Origin: Candidatus Kapaibacterium sp.
GTDB taxonomy: Bacteria; Bacteroidota; Ignavibacteria; Kapaibacteriales; NICIL-2
NCBI GenBank assembly: GCA_026003475.1
Contig: BPHJ01000001.1
Span: 1,363,189-1,427,188, forward strand
Length of the DNA stretch: 64,000 bases
Direction: 5' to 3'
Below, piece after piece: positions 17,177 through 27,578 of the stretch. The first letter of the stretch is position 1. Each line of letters opens with the position of its first letter. The notes under the pieces are model-generated. The model saw only the letters and a program-made list of their open reading frames with translations, made no database searches and was not told where the DNA came from. The translations under genes and the position numbers were made by a program.

Positions 17177-18217
17177 ACGTGCTGATGCAAACTGTTCCCG
17201 CTGCCGTAACACTTGGTGGTAACGGCGGACATTTGCAAGGTGCTCGGCATAGGTACGCGCAAAGCGATGGGTACCGCTGCTATCACCGCTACCACAGAAG
17301 AAGAGAAAGTCGTGCCGTTCAGGATTGAGCACCGCCTCGATCGCATTGGTGGTCGCCACTTTCACGGGTCCAGGCGGCAATCCCACGATGCGATAAGTGT
17401 TGTAGGGATGCTCGACACGGTAGTCATCAAAGGTCAGCCGACGCGACGGAAAGCCCAATGCATACTGCACCGTCGGATCTGCTTCCAGTTTCATTCCACG
17501 GTTGAGACGGTTCCAATACACCCCTGCTACCCGCCGATACTCAATCGGATTGACCACTTCACCCTCGACGATGCTTGCAAGAGTCAGAATTTGGTATCGG
17601 CTCAATCGGCACTGGCGCGCACGATCGGCAAAACTCTCTTCCCAGATACGCTCAAACCGATTGACCAACCGGCCGAGCGCATGCTCAACTGGTTCCCGTT
17701 CGAACAATTCATAGGTAGCCGGAAGTAAAAAACCTTCTACCGAGCGTGCATCGTCTCCCAAGTTCCACGCCTGCGCCAAGCTATCGCTTCGCAACAACCG
17801 GAGCACACGGACAGAATCATCATCGAGCGTGCGTGCAAGGGCACCTGCAACATGCGTGGTTGTTTCCCCTTCGTAGATGGTCAGGCGCCGTACAAGCCGA
17901 TTGCGACCGCGGAGGAGATTGTTGAACAGCTCTGCATGCGTCGTTGTTGGCGATAGCTCGTAGGAACCCATGTGAGCGCCGAGTGTGATGACGCGGCTGC
18001 CCACGCGAGCCAAGAGATGCCAGACCCATGGTGCGCGCACTGCACCCTCGGATTGGAGCTGCTCTAGTACGCTCTGGAGCGTTGCGCCTGCAGGCACAAA
18101 CAGGACATGCCTCTCATGCACTGGCAGCGGAGACAGCAGGAGCGCTCCGAGAGCAATAGCAACGACAGCCAGCACGAAGCCACTAACGAACAGAATCCGA
18201 CGAAGAATGCGCAGCAT
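17165..18217 (-). CDS. mltG: Endolytic murein transglycosylase MltG
   Basis: The 350-residue membrane-anchored YceG/MltG family protein has an N-terminal helix at residues 8-32 and a LysM-like region ('VPAGATLQSVLEQLQSEG'). The catalytic domain carries the active-site Glu in 'LTLASIVEGEVVNPIEYRRV', then 'VYWNRLNRGMKLEADPTVQY' and 'YNTYRIVGLPPGPV'. MltG cleaves nascent glycan strands and sets their length. The C-terminal 'FLFFCGSGDSSGTHRFARTY' matches the end of the family fold. It overlaps the convergent GldM-like gene by 12 bases, so no terminator fits between them. Confidence 0.94.
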   Translation of the reverse strand: MLRILRRILFVSGFVLAVVAIALGALLLSPLPVHERHVLFVPAGATLQSVLEQLQSEGAVRAPWVWHLLARVGSRVITLGAHMGSYELSPTTTHAELFNNLLRGRNRLVRRLTIYEGETTTHVAGALARTLDDDSVRVLRLLRSDSLAQAWNLGDDARSVEGFLLPATYELFEREPVEHALGRLVNRFERIWEESFADRARQCRLSRYQILTLASIVEGEVVNPIEYRRVAGVYWNRLNRGMKLEADPTVQYALGFPSRRLTFDDYRVEHPYNTYRIVGLPPGPVKVATTNAIEAVLNPERHDFLFFCGSGDSSGTHRFARTYAEHLANVRRYHQVLRQREQFASARLLR

Positions 18218-18395
18218 GAAGATATGACGTCAAGGAATGGTTTGCTTCTAAAAAACATAACTGCTGTAGTTTTGCAAAAGCCTGCCTGTTACACCAAGCA
18301 TTGAACACCCGAGCACGCTACACCAGCTGCACGCGGTATCGACAGCAGTGCTGTTCCACATTGCACGTATTACACACTTTGTACGATTGGTTCCT

Positions 18396-19685
18396 ATGGA
18401 CGTACTCAAAACCAAGCTCTTGCAAGTTTTGCCTCAATTCCGTGCCAAGCGTTCCGCGCTCTTGGAACAGTACGGCGACGTTCCTGTTGCCACTGTCACG
18501 GTCGAACAAATCATCGGCGGCATGCGTGGTGTCCCATCGCTCCTGTGCGATACGTCGTCGGTTTCGCCGTCGGAAGGATTGCGCATTCGAGGTATTCCCA
18601 TCCTCGAGCTGACCGATGCTACACCGGAAGAGATCTTTTTTCTGTTGGCTACTGGCCAACGCCCAACCGAGGACGAACGGCGCGCTCTCTCCCAACTGCT
18701 AACGGCGCATGCAACCGTTCCCGAGAGTGTGCTCGCCGTACTGCGCGCAATGCTCCCGGATGCACATCCGATGGCGATGCTGTCGGCGGGTCTGTTGGCA
18801 ATGGAGCATCAGTCTGCCTTCCGCAAGGCCTACGAGGACGGCACTCCGAAAGATCAACTGTGGGAGTACGCGTTAGCCGATTGCATCCAGTTGCTTTCCA
18901 GCATCACTGGTATTGCTGCAGCGATTTACCGTCTCAAGTTTCGGGATGGAACGCTCATCGAGCCTGATCCAGCGCTGGATTGGAGCACCAACTTCGCGCG
19001 GATGCTCGGCGTCAGCGACGACCCAGCATGGGCAGATTTGGTGCGCCTCTACCTTGTGCTCCATGCCGATCACGAGGGCGGAAATGTCAGCGCATTCACC
19101 GGTGTAACGGTTGCGTCTGCACTATCGGACGTGTTCTACGCAATCAGCGCTGCACTCAATGGGCTTGCCGGACCTCTGCATGGGCTTGCCAATCAAGAAT
19201 GCTTAGCGTTTATTCTCGAGCTTCGCGATCGCTTCGGTGGTGTGCCAACTGCTGAGCAATTGCGCGATCTGTGCTGGGAACGGCTCAATAATGGCCAGGT
19301 CATTCCCGGCTACGGACATGCTGTCCTCCGCGTCACCGACCCGCGTTTTACGGCGTTCTACGCGTTTGCGGAAAAGTACAAGCTCGACCGTGAATGCATC
19401 GCCATTGCCAAGCGCCTCTATCAAGTCGTACCCGACGTCCTTCGTCAACATGGGAAAGCAAAAAATCCCTACCCCAATGTTGATGCTATCAGCGGTTCAC
19501 TCCTCTACGAATTCGGGATGACAGAGTTTACCTTCTACACGGTCATGTTCGGCGTCTCGCGTGCACTCGGTATTTGTGCACAGATTCTCTTCCATCGCAT
19601 GGTTGGTTCGGCAATTGTTCGACCCAAGTCGGTCACCCTCGACGAACTCGAACAGATGGCACGGCGGGCAGCGGTCACTACCTAA
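18396..19685 (+). CDS. Citrate (Si)-synthase, long/eukaryotic-like type
   Basis: ATG at 18396 ('MDVLKTKLLQVLPQF') gives 429 residues; the longer track ORF begins with non-protein-like sequence. The catalytic region is well conserved: 'HADHEGGNVSAFTGVTVAS', 'GLAGPLHGLANQE', 'VIPGYGHAVLRVTDPR' and 'PNVDAISGSLLYEFGM'. These contain the two active-site His residues and the Asp. The wording of these motifs and the N-terminal helical lead are closer to the mitochondrial-type enzyme than to E. coli GltA. It condenses oxaloacetate and acetyl-CoA for the TCA cycle. The gene is monocistronic and precedes a convergent tRNA gene. Confidence 0.92.
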   Translation: MDVLKTKLLQVLPQFRAKRSALLEQYGDVPVATVTVEQIIGGMRGVPSLLCDTSSVSPSEGLRIRGIPILELTDATPEEIFFLLATGQRPTEDERRALSQLLTAHATVPESVLAVLRAMLPDAHPMAMLSAGLLAMEHQSAFRKAYEDGTPKDQLWEYALADCIQLLSSITGIAAAIYRLKFRDGTLIEPDPALDWSTNFARMLGVSDDPAWADLVRLYLVLHADHEGGNVSAFTGVTVASALSDVFYAISAALNGLAGPLHGLANQECLAFILELRDRFGGVPTAEQLRDLCWERLNNGQVIPGYGHAVLRVTDPRFTAFYAFAEKYKLDRECIAIAKRLYQVVPDVLRQHGKAKNPYPNVDAISGSLLYEFGMTEFTFYTVMFGVSRALGICAQILFHRMVGSAIVRPKSVTLDELEQMARRAAVTT

Positions 19686-19709
19686 CACGCGCGCTGCTCA
19701 GCTCCCCGG

Positions 19710-19748
19710 AAAAAGCCAAAGCCCTGTCGGTTGTCGGCAGGGCTTTGG
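19710..19748 (-). terminator. Intrinsic terminator for tRNA-Val
   Basis: On the minus strand, CCAAAGCCCTG and CAGGGCTTTGG form a perfect 11-base-pair stem around an 11-base loop, followed by CTTTTTCC. It lies seven bases past the tRNA 3' end. On the plus strand the hairpin has no U-run, so it would not be a good terminator for citrate synthase. Confidence 0.85.
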
Positions 19749-19754
19749 TGCTTG

Positions 19755-19828
19755 TGCGGTCTAGTGGACTCGAACCACTGGCCTTCACGATGTCAACGTG
19801 ACGCTCTAACCAACTGAGCTAAGACCGC
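19755..19828 (-). tRNA. tRNA-Val (anticodon GAC)
   Basis: The 74-base minus-strand cloverleaf is complete. The acceptor stem is GCGGTCT/AGACCGC, the D arm is GCTCAGTTGGTTAGAGC, the anticodon arm is TCACG-TTGACAT-CGTGA with anticodon GAC, and the T arm is AGTGG-TTCGAGT-CCACT. The discriminator is A, and CCA is not encoded. GAC reads GUC and GUU valine codons. A promoter lies 15 bases upstream of the mature 5' end and a terminator directly downstream, so it is a single-gene transcript. Confidence 0.97.
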
Positions 19829-19843
19829 AGCATCACGGCGGCG

Positions 19844-19875
19844 CAAAAATACGGGAGCTCGGCCTATTTGTGCAA
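19844..19875 (-). promoter_or_regulatory. Promoter of tRNA-Val, Bacteroidota type
   Basis: On the minus strand, CTTG is followed after 21 bases by TATTTTTG, close to the Bacteroidota TTTG-N19/20-TAnnTTTG arrangement. The -7 box ends 15 bases before the mature tRNA 5' end, as expected for a tRNA promoter. This is the best promoter match in the window. Confidence 0.65.
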
Positions 19876-20002
19876 GGGTGTCGGCGCTGGGGCGTTGTAT
19901 ATTGCGCTTTGCACGATCGTCTCGCCTTCCTGATGCTGCCTCTGTTGTGAGGGGTCGTGCGGCTGAATTCTCCACCTGTTGTCGAACTACTTGTGTCCGT
20001 GT

Positions 20003-22105
20003 ATGGTCACCGTCGCAATTATTGCGTGTGGCGTATTCGCTTTGCTTGTTGCACTGTTTTTCGCACGTGCTATCCGTGGTATTCCGGTTGCAGAAGGAGT
20101 TGCTTCGACCGAGGAGGCACAGCGCCTGACCGAAGTCACTGCTGCCATTGCTGAAGGAGCGATGGCATTTCTTACCCGTGAGTATCGGACGTTGGCACTG
20201 TTCATGCTGATCTTTGGCTTCCTCATCTGGATGGCCGTTGATAACGGACTCTACACGATGATCAGCTTCCTATCGGGTGCTGCCGCCTCAATGCTTGCCG
20301 GGTTTATCGGAATGCGGATCGCAACAATCGGGAACGGCCGGACTGCCGCAGCAGCGCGAATCTCCCTGCAGCGCGCCTTCAGCATTGCGTTCCGATCTGG
20401 TGCGGTGATGGGTTTCGGGTTGACCGGTATTGCCATTGTGGGGTTGATCGTTGTGTACTTAGGGCTCGATGCTCTCTTGCCCAATCTGGAGCGGCATATT
20501 CTGATGGAAATCCTCTCCGGCTTTGCATTGGGGGGCTCGTCGGTTGCACTCTTCGGGCGCGTCGGTGGTGGCATCTACACCAAAGCTGCCGATGTCGGTG
20601 CTGACCTGGTCGGCAAAGTTGAAGCTGGCATCCCTGAAGATGATCCTCGGAACCCAGCGGTCATTGCTGATAACGTCGGTGACAATGTCGGTGATATTGC
20701 CGGCATGGGCGCTGACCTGTTCGGCTCGGTTGCGGAATCAACCTGCGCTGCATTGGTCATTGGTGCATCAGCCTTTCACATGGTGCCCGAATCCATGAAA
20801 GAGGGTGCATTGCTGTTCCCTGTCCTGGTCAACGCGGTCGGTGTGCTCGGCAGTTTTATTGCGCTCTTTTTTGCTCGGCCAAAGTCCGAAGACTCCATCG
20901 AGAGTGCCCTCAAGCGTGTGCTCATTGTCGCCACGGTCGTCATGGCGATTGTACTCTACCCCATCACGATGGCATTGCTGCCAGCAACCTTTACCCTGGA
21001 AGGGAGCAGTAAACTCTACACGAACGCAGGTGTTTATTGGTCGTTGCTGGTTGGATTGATATCCGGCCTGCTTGTTGGTATTGTTACCGAGTACTACACT
21101 GCACATCGTTACCGCACGGTTCGCTCCGTCGCGGAAGCATCCCAGACAGGTGCAGCAACGAACATCATCTACGGACTTGCGCTCGGCTACAATTCGTCGG
21201 TTGTGCCGATGCTCCTGTTGGCGCTCACCGTTGTCGTGGGGATTTCGTTTGCGGGGATGTACGGCATTGCGATCGGCGCCCTCGGCATGCTTTCGACGAT
21301 CGCTGTTGGCCTGACCATTGACGCGTATGGTCCAGTCTCCGACAACGCTGGTGGCATTGCGGAAATGTCGCACATGGGCAAGGATATCCGATCGCGGACC
21401 GATGCACTCGATGCTGCGGGCAATACAACCGCTGCTATTGGGAAAGGCTTCGCGATTGGCTCGGCAGCCTTGACCTCGCTGGCGTTGACGTCGGCATTTT
21501 TGACGCGTGCCAAGATTGCACCCGATTCGCTGGGCTTGACCACGCCGCCAGTACTTGCAGGATTACTCATCGGCGGTGCACTTCCTTTTGCTTTCTCCGC
21601 AATGACGATGCGGGCTGTGGGCAAAGCTGCCTTCGACATGATCGCCGAAGTGCGCCGTCAGTTTCGAGAAATTCCGGGACTACTCGAAGGTACTGCGCGA
21701 GCTGATTATCGCCGATGCGTGGACATCTCTACGCAAGCATCCCTGCGCCAAATGATCGCACCTGGTTTGCTTGTCATTCTCACGCCGCTGGTGGTTGGTT
21801 TTCTCTTTGGAGTTCATACGCTCGCTGGTGTGCTCATTGGAGCGCTCGTCTGTGGGGTGATGCTGGCAACCTCGATGGCCAATGCCGGCGCAGCGTGGGA
21901 CAATGCGAAAAAGTTCATCGAGAAAGGAAACTTCGGTGGCAAAGGCTCTGATGCCCACAAAGCTGCAGTCGTCGGTGATACCGTCGGTGATCCGTTCAAG
22001 GACACTTCCGGACCATCGCTAAACATCCTGATCAAACTGATGGCAATTATCAGCTTGGTGTTTGTACCATTCTTCATCAAGTACGGCGGCGTTCTGCTGC
22101 GGTAG
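20003..22105 (+). CDS. hppA: Membrane-bound ion-translocating pyrophosphatase, K+-dependent type
   Basis: ATG at 20003 is preferred over the TTG at 19979, giving 700 residues and about 16 transmembrane helices. The protein couples PPi hydrolysis to H+ or Na+ export. The substrate site is intact: '[20 protein letters not shown]', '[19 protein letters not shown]', and the C-terminal '[20 protein letters not shown]'. The cation-selectivity motif reads '[10 protein letters not shown]', with Ala where K+-independent enzymes have Lys, so K+ dependence is predicted. Whether H+ or Na+ is pumped depends on the position of a membrane Glu that I cannot place reliably. It overlaps obg convergently by 29 bases. 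Confidence 0.96.
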   Translation: MVTVAIIACGVFALLVALFFARAIRGIPVAEGVASTEEAQRLTEVTAAIAEGAMAFLTREYRTLALFMLIFGFLIWMAVDNGLYTMISFLSGAAASMLAGFIGMRIATIGNGRTAAAARISLQRAFSIAFRSGAVMGFGLTGIAIVGLIVVYLGLDALLPNLERHILMEILSGFALGGSSVALFGRVGGGIYTKAADVGADLVGKVEAGIPEDDPRNPAVIADNVGDNVGDIAGMGADLFGSVAESTCAALVIGASAFHMVPESMKEGALLFPVLVNAVGVLGSFIALFFARPKSEDSIESALKRVLIVATVVMAIVLYPITMALLPATFTLEGSSKLYTNAGVYWSLLVGLISGLLVGIVTEYYTAHRYRTVRSVAEASQTGAATNIIYGLALGYNSSVVPMLLLALTVVVGISFAGMYGIAIGALGMLSTIAVGLTIDAYGPVSDNAGGIAEMSHMGKDIRSRTDALDAAGNTTAAIGKGFAIGSAALTSLALTSAFLTRAKIAPDSLGLTTPPVLAGLLIGGALPFAFSAMTMRAVGKAAFDMIAEVRRQFREIPGLLEGTARADYRRCVDISTQASLRQMIAPGLLVILTPLVVGFLFGVHTLAGVLIGALVCGVMLATSMANAGAAWDNAKKFIEKGNFGGKGSDAHKAAVVGDTVGDPFKDTSGPSLNILIKLMAIISLVFVPFFIKYGGVLLR

Positions 22106-23162
22106 CCCCAAGCCGAACAGTGGCAGTTGTGTTCTGGGCAGGCGATGCGTTGACATCGCCTGCTTCGTTCTGGGCAGCACCACTGAGTGCGCTCCAGATC
22201 AATTCCAACAACTCGCCAATACTTTCCCTTGTTGCCGACGACACAAAAAGCGGCTTCCCATAGTTAGGGAATTCAAGGAGGCTCAGCTCGGCGCGCTGCG
22301 TCTGGTCGAGCGTATCAGCCTTGCTGATGCAGATGATGCGTCGTTTGTTGGCCAACAATGGATTGTGGCGGACCAATTCTCGTTCGAGAATTGCGTATGC
22401 CTCCACGGGTGGAAGCATGTGCGGGTCCAGAAGGAACACCAACACACCGGTTCGCTCGATATGCCGCAGGAACTCCGTTCCAAGCCCTTTGCCGGTGCTT
22501 GCTCCCTCGATGATGCCGGGAATATCAGCAACGACAAAGCTGCGTTCGAAGTCGAGCTGCACCATGCCAAGATTAGGGACCAAGGTCGTGAATGGATAGT
22601 CGGCGATTTTTGGTTTCGCTGCCGAGATAGTGGCAAGAAGGGTGGATTTGCCAACATTGGGGAAACCAACCAGCCCCACATCGGCCAACAGTTTCAACTC
22701 GAGTTCTAACCAGCATTCGTGTCCTGGTTTGCCCTGTTCTGCTGTGCGAGGCGCACGGTTAGTCGGTGTGGCAAATGCTGCATTTCCCCTTCCACCAGCG
22801 CCACCATGGAGGATAATCTCCCGCTGGCCAGCCTCGATAAGTTCAGCCAGCACCTGACCGCTTTCGGCATCGCGGATAACCGTTCCCGGCGGCACGCGGA
22901 GCACAACATCGCGGCCACGCTTGCCACTCCGACGGTTCGGACCGCCTGGCGCTCCATTGCCTGCTGCGAAGTGCCGCTTGTAGCGAAAATGCAGCAGCGT
23001 ATTTAGATGGGGATCGGCGATAGCAACGACGTTACCCCCACGGCCACCATCGCCACCATCGGGGCCACCTTTGGGAACAAACTTTTCTCGATGGAAACTA
23101 ACCATGCCATCGCCACCAGAGCCGGCTTTGGCATAAATGCGAACACGATCAACAAAGTTCAT
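22077..23162 (-). CDS. obg: GTPase Obg (CgtA)
   Basis: The 361-residue Obg GTPase is involved in 50S ribosome maturation and stress response. The glycine-rich Obg fold (residues 1-158) is clear: '[20 protein letters not shown]' and '[12 protein letters not shown]'. The G domain follows, with G1 '[11 protein letters not shown]', G3 '[11 protein letters not shown]', and a G4 motif that reads 'ISKADTLD', Ser replacing the usual Asn. The short C-terminal tail is of the variable type. The Ser substitution in G4 needs comparison with relatives before reading anything into it. It is probably cotranscribed with nothing downstream, since its 3' end collides with hppA. Confidence 0.95.
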   Translation of the reverse strand: MNFVDRVRIYAKAGSGGDGMVSFHREKFVPKGGPDGGDGGRGGNVVAIADPHLNTLLHFRYKRHFAAGNGAPGGPNRRSGKRGRDVVLRVPPGTVIRDAESGQVLAELIEAGQREIILHGGAGGRGNAAFATPTNRAPRTAEQGKPGHECWLELELKLLADVGLVGFPNVGKSTLLATISAAKPKIADYPFTTLVPNLGMVQLDFERSFVVADIPGIIEGASTGKGLGTEFLRHIERTGVLVFLLDPHMLPPVEAYAILERELVRHNPLLANKRRIICISKADTLDQTQRAELSLLEFPNYGKPLFVSSATRESIGELLELIWSALSGAAQNEAGDVNASPAQNTTATVRLGATAAERRRT

Positions 23163-23205
23163 CGTTGAGATGGAGGTGGTATCGTTTATCTTGAGGCAAA
23201 CAGCC

Positions 23206-25155
23206 TTACGCCATAGTGTAGCGTTTGACGAGGGCTAAGCGAAGTTCTTGTGCCGCTTTGATGGTGGGATCGAGTGCATGCTCAGCAAGGAAGCGATCGA
23301 ACTCGTTGAGTGCCGATCGAACCGACGTGGCAGCATCAAGGCGACGGAGCAGACTGTTGTATTGCTCCACGTCATGCGCGCAGAGTTTCTTGAGCACCAC
23401 CTCTTTGAGCTCCTCGCTGAGCACATCCGAGAGCAACGGTTGTGGAGCCAATTGTTCCGGCACCCGAACGCGCACATGCTGTAAGCCGCTCTCGAGCAAC
23501 TGATCCAAATCCGTGGACAATTCCGCTACTGCCGCGCTGCTCTGGGTAAATTCCTTGGCGGTCTGACTCGATGCTGTACTGTGATCGTCGGGTACGGGTT
23601 CAGGTTGATCGGTTTGGCTGTCGGTGGTTGTAAGCATGAACTCTCGCTCGAGTGCACGGCGCTGTTCCGGTGTTGCAGTTTCAAAGCTGCCCTGAGACTG
23701 CTCCGGATGCGCAAGAAGCGCATTGATTTCCACAACGTCATCGTCGAGCAGTTCTTCCTCTGCATCAGTGCTGGGAGCAGGCTCGTCTTCGGAAAGCGGC
23801 ATCTCGAGCTCATCCCCATGCAGGCGGTGTTCGCTGTCTTGACTGCTGGATATCTGTTCCGGCTCAACAGCTTCAGGGGACCAAACCTCCACAGTCTCCA
23901 CCGCAGCTTGCAATGCATCCTCGGTCGGTTCATCGGCACCGTCAAGTGGGAAAGCATCGGCCTTACCGGTTACGCTTGCTATCTCGACCTCGTCGAGTGC
24001 TGAGGGCGTCTGGGCAGCTTCGATTTCGTCCAATGCAGCATCGCTTATCTCTGGCAAGTCGATGGCACTGCTTTGGTCATCATCTGGAGAGTGCTCTTGA
24101 GCATCATCGGGTACCATCGGTAATACACCACCGACTTGCTCCTCCTCGACCGCCGACGGAGCTGAATCCACCACGGGTTCTTCCTCAACAACGGGCTGCG
24201 GCTCGTCCACCTGCACCTGTTCCACTGTTTCCGTTATTGGTGCGGGATGGACCGGTTCGAGATCAGCAGGCTCATCTTCCTGCACCGAACTCGAATCAGT
24301 CTCGAAGGTAGTGGTTTCGGTGACCGTTGATGTTTGCAATGGGGTTTGGCTTCCCTGTTCCTGCTCGAGTTCTTGGAGCACTTGATCAACAACGCGCAGA
24401 ATCGTATCCCGCGTTACCGTTCGAATCCCATCGTGGTAGAGCATGCGCTCGAATTTTTGAGCAATCACCTGAATGTCCTTGTCATCGAGGAAGACGATGA
24501 GTGCTTCGATGGGAATCGCCTCCAAGGCTGGCGGCGTGGGTGTTTCGTTGAAGAAGCGAAAGACTGGATCGAGGAGTTCGATGAATTGGCTTGTCGAAAG
24601 GTCGAGAATATGCTCGTCGTCGAGTTGTTTGATGAGTCGCTCAAACTCAAAGACAGGCATGATATGGGTGCTGGTACTATCCAGCTCGCGTTCGCGCATC
24701 CACTGCTCAAAACCGGTGCGAATGTAGGGATAATCGGCAAAGTAGCGCAAGCGCAAGAGAATCTCGCAGACAGGCTTGGTCGGCTCACCCCGATAGACGA
24801 ACCATTTGAGCGTTACTCGCGGACGCACGCGGTAGTTGAGCACGCTCTTGACGGCTGCATCGAACAGTGAAAGTGCATGCTTTCGCTCGAATCGCGCATG
24901 GCGGCGGACGTAATCCTCGACTTGCCCCCAGACACGACGGAAGAGCGGGTCGGTCGGATCAATCGGCAAGTTCAATTGTCGTTGGATACGATCCTGGTAG
25001 AGGAGCCACTCCACTTCCGCACGGAGAAATTCCTTGTATGCTCGGTCAACCGTGGGATGATCGAGCACGTCGGCAAGGTGGAGCCCACCTCCGGCACGCG
25101 GCAGCAGCAGCTCCGCGAGCTGAATTTTTGTGCGCTCAATTTCCGCTTCGAACAT
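23206..25155 (-). CDS. Acidic, low-complexity protein of unknown function
   Basis: ATG at 25155 ('MFEAEIERTKIQLAELLL') gives 649 residues, with no signal peptide and no membrane helix. Residues 1-265 are a charged, mostly helical region with many aromatic and Arg residues ('VEWLLYQDRIQRQLNLP'). Residues about 270-540 are intrinsically disordered, dominated by Glu, Asp, Ser, Val and Pro. Residues 540-649 form a helical C-terminal domain ending 'ELRLALVKRYTMA'. I do not recognise the family. It follows mutS2 on the same strand at a 68-base distance. The two folded ends joined by a long acidic tether suggest a scaffold or linker, but this is only inference. Confidence 0.7.
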   Translation of the reverse strand: MFEAEIERTKIQLAELLLPRAGGGLHLADVLDHPTVDRAYKEFLRAEVEWLLYQDRIQRQLNLPIDPTDPLFRRVWGQVEDYVRRHARFERKHALSLFDAAVKSVLNYRVRPRVTLKWFVYRGEPTKPVCEILLRLRYFADYPYIRTGFEQWMRERELDSTSTHIMPVFEFERLIKQLDDEHILDLSTSQFIELLDPVFRFFNETPTPPALEAIPIEALIVFLDDKDIQVIAQKFERMLYHDGIRTVTRDTILRVVDQVLQELEQEQGSQTPLQTSTVTETTTFETDSSSVQEDEPADLEPVHPAPITETVEQVQVDEPQPVVEEEPVVDSAPSAVEEEQVGGVLPMVPDDAQEHSPDDDQSSAIDLPEISDAALDEIEAAQTPSALDEVEIASVTGKADAFPLDGADEPTEDALQAAVETVEVWSPEAVEPEQISSSQDSEHRLHGDELEMPLSEDEPAPSTDAEEELLDDDVVEINALLAHPEQSQGSFETATPEQRRALEREFMLTTTDSQTDQPEPVPDDHSTASSQTAKEFTQSSAAVAELSTDLDQLLESGLQHVRVRVPEQLAPQPLLSDVLSEELKEVVLKKLCAHDVEQYNSLLRRLDAATSVRSALNEFDRFLAEHALDPTIKAAQELRLALVKRYTMA

Positions 25156-25223
25156 ACCCTGCCGGGGACAATAGTGGAGCAACCAACTCGGAATGCAACT
25201 TACAAAACCGTCCCAGCAGCAGC

Positions 25224-27578
25224 CTACCGTAGCTGGACGTAGGTCGTCCCCCAGTCAGTGGAGCCAGCTTGTCCGACGCGATACGAGGCAACCAGCGGAT
25301 GCCCCTCCAGCATCGAATGGATTGCCTGGCGGAGTTGCCCAGTGCCCGTGCCGTGCAGAATCGTCAACTGGAATACCCCACCGAGCACAGCATCGTTGAG
25401 TGCGCGTTCGACGGCGGCAAGTCCATCGCGCACACGCATTCCGCGAATGTCAATCGCTGTTGGCGAATCCATTTTCGGTGGAGGCATGTTTCCGGTTCGA
25501 TGTTCCTGTGCTGGTGGCTGCGTGCGGCGGACCGAGTCGGCTGAAACACGCACCCGCACCGAACCAATTTCGACCACAATGTGCTTGGATGTCACGTCGA
25601 GGACTTTTCCCTGCTGCCCCGATTGCAGAAGCACGACGTAGTCGCCCGGATGAATCGGCTCAGCCTTAGCAGCAGGTGATTGTTGTGGCTGCAATTGCGT
25701 GGTGATGCGTTCTTCTAACTCTCGGAGCTGTTGGCGCGCATTCTCCACCGAGGCATGCGCCGCCACGTGTCGAATCTGGCGCAGCTCTTCCTTCGTGCGA
25801 GCAATAAGCTCTGCAGCTTCCCGGCGCGCTGCATCGAGGAGTTGCGTGTACTTGGCTTTGAATTGCTGAAATTTTTCCTCGTACTGTGCCCGATACTGCT
25901 CGGCTGCTGCATGCTCCTGGGCAGCGCTTGCACGAAGTTGCTCCATCTCGGCCCGCAATTGCTGGAGTTGATGGATGCTCGATTCGATCCGCTCGTGATC
26001 GGTGCCGACATAGGCGCGCGCACGTTCGACGACGTCTCCAGGTAAGCGCAATGCCGCTGCCAATTCCAGCGCGTACGAATTGCCCGGCACTCCGGCCAGA
26101 AAGCGGTATGTTGGCTCCAGGCGAGCGGTATCGAATTCCATGGACGCGTTCAAGAGTCCAGGACGAGTGAGCGCATAGGTTTTGAGCGTGAACTGGTGCG
26201 TCGTTGCAACGATGGAACCACCGCGATCGAGCACGCCATCAATAATGGCTGCCGCCAGTGCACTTCCTTCGCTCGGATCGGTACCCGCACAGATTTCGTC
26301 CACGATCACCAGCGTCTGGTGGTTACAGAGAGCCAGAATATCCCGCAACCGCACCAGCTGGGATGAAAAGGTCGAAAGATTGCTCTCGATGCTCTGATGA
26401 TCGCCAATTGCTGCCAGAAGCGTCACCGGTGAGATGGTCATTTCGCCCAACGGATAAATGCCCGCTAATGCCATCGCTGCACTCACTCCGAGCGTCTTGA
26501 TTGCGATGGATTTGCCGCCGGCATTCGGCCCACTGACCAAGTATCCGCGCTGTTGACGGTCGAAGCGAACACTGAGCGGGACGACGTGCTCTCGCCCTTT
26601 GGCAACGACCAGCAGTGGATGGTACACCTTCTCCAGTTCGATGGTACCATCGGAAACAATTCGTGGGTGGTGACAGCGGTAGTGCTCAGCAAACAATGCT
26701 CGTGCTCGCAAGGAATCGAGCACTGTCAGGACGCGATCGGCAGCCAGAATGCTCTCGGCATGCGCTCCAACTTCGGCGGTTAGTGCTTGCAAAATGCGCA
26801 AGAGTTCTCGCTCTTCCGCACTCCGCAGTTCAGCAAGCTCGTTATTGAGCTCGAATACCTCACTCGGTTCGAAAAAGACCGTCGCTCCTGTCTGCGAAAT
26901 ACCGTGGATGATGCCCGACAGCGAGCGTTTGTATTCGACCTTGAGTGGAACGACCAAGCGACCATCGCGTTGAGTGTAGAAATCGTCCTGGAGCAAGTCT
27001 TCATCGCCGAGGCGTTGGAGGATGCGCCGGAGCTTGGTCCGGAGGCGAGCGCTCACTTCGGCGATGCTGTTGCGTATGCGCCGAAGCTCGGCTGAAGCAT
27101 CATCGCGCACTGCACCGGTGGGATCAATGGCATCGCGGATGTGCCGCTCCAAGAGGCGGTGTTCGACCAGCGGCTCTGCAAGAGCAGCAATTGTCGGCAT
27201 CTGGTCGGCATGCTCACCGATGAAGGAGCGAACGCGACGACTGACGCCAAGCAGTTCCAGGATCGAAAGCAGCTCGCTGGCACTCAGGTATGCCCCAGCA
27301 AGCATTGATCGGTGGAGAAGGCGCGCGGGGTCATCGGTTCGTTCCAATGGCAAGTCGTCACCTCGAGCGCGCAGTTGCAACAGTTCTGCAATGGCAGCAT
27401 GTTCGTTGGCAATCTGCTGGGCATCGAGCAGAGGCCGTAGCCTGCGCAGATGTGCTGCAGCGCGTTCGGTAAGTGCAAACGGCACGAGAAGCTCGAGAAC
27501 TTTATTGAACTCCAGCTCGGCAAGCGATTGCTCAACAAGTGCCGGGCTTGGTGTTCCAGGGAGCTCGCTTGTGCTCAT
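25224..27578 (-). CDS. mutS2: MutS2 family ATPase with Smr nuclease domain
   Basis: ATG at 27578 ('MSTSELPGTPSPALVE') gives 784 residues; the track ORF runs on into the mfd promoter region. The MutS core and ATPase are clear: 'FLLA'-type clamp helices, Walker A 'GPNAGGKSIAIKTLG', 'TFSSQLVRLRDIL' and Walker B 'LVIVDEICAGTDPSEGSAL'. A long coiled coil follows, and then the C-terminal Smr domain with 'IDIRGMRV' and 'LHGTGTGQLR'. MutS2 lacks the mismatch-recognition domain; family members suppress recombination or rescue collided ribosomes. The gene is divergent from mfd, and the intervening 186 bases hold both promoters. Confidence 0.95.
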   Translation of the reverse strand: MSTSELPGTPSPALVEQSLAELEFNKVLELLVPFALTERAAAHLRRLRPLLDAQQIANEHAAIAELLQLRARGDDLPLERTDDPARLLHRSMLAGAYLSASELLSILELLGVSRRVRSFIGEHADQMPTIAALAEPLVEHRLLERHIRDAIDPTGAVRDDASAELRRIRNSIAEVSARLRTKLRRILQRLGDEDLLQDDFYTQRDGRLVVPLKVEYKRSLSGIIHGISQTGATVFFEPSEVFELNNELAELRSAEERELLRILQALTAEVGAHAESILAADRVLTVLDSLRARALFAEHYRCHHPRIVSDGTIELEKVYHPLLVVAKGREHVVPLSVRFDRQQRGYLVSGPNAGGKSIAIKTLGVSAAMALAGIYPLGEMTISPVTLLAAIGDHQSIESNLSTFSSQLVRLRDILALCNHQTLVIVDEICAGTDPSEGSALAAAIIDGVLDRGGSIVATTHQFTLKTYALTRPGLLNASMEFDTARLEPTYRFLAGVPGNSYALELAAALRLPGDVVERARAYVGTDHERIESSIHQLQQLRAEMEQLRASAAQEHAAAEQYRAQYEEKFQQFKAKYTQLLDAARREAAELIARTKEELRQIRHVAAHASVENARQQLRELEERITTQLQPQQSPAAKAEPIHPGDYVVLLQSGQQGKVLDVTSKHIVVEIGSVRVRVSADSVRRTQPPAQEHRTGNMPPPKMDSPTAIDIRGMRVRDGLAAVERALNDAVLGGVFQLTILHGTGTGQLRQAIHSMLEGHPLVASYRVGQAGSTDWGTTYVQLR

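Noticed and set aside
18218-18395. Possible promoters between mltG and citrate synthase
   Set aside because: TATGTTTT (-) and CACTTTG (+) only partly fit TAnnTTTG, and the TTG spacing is wrong.
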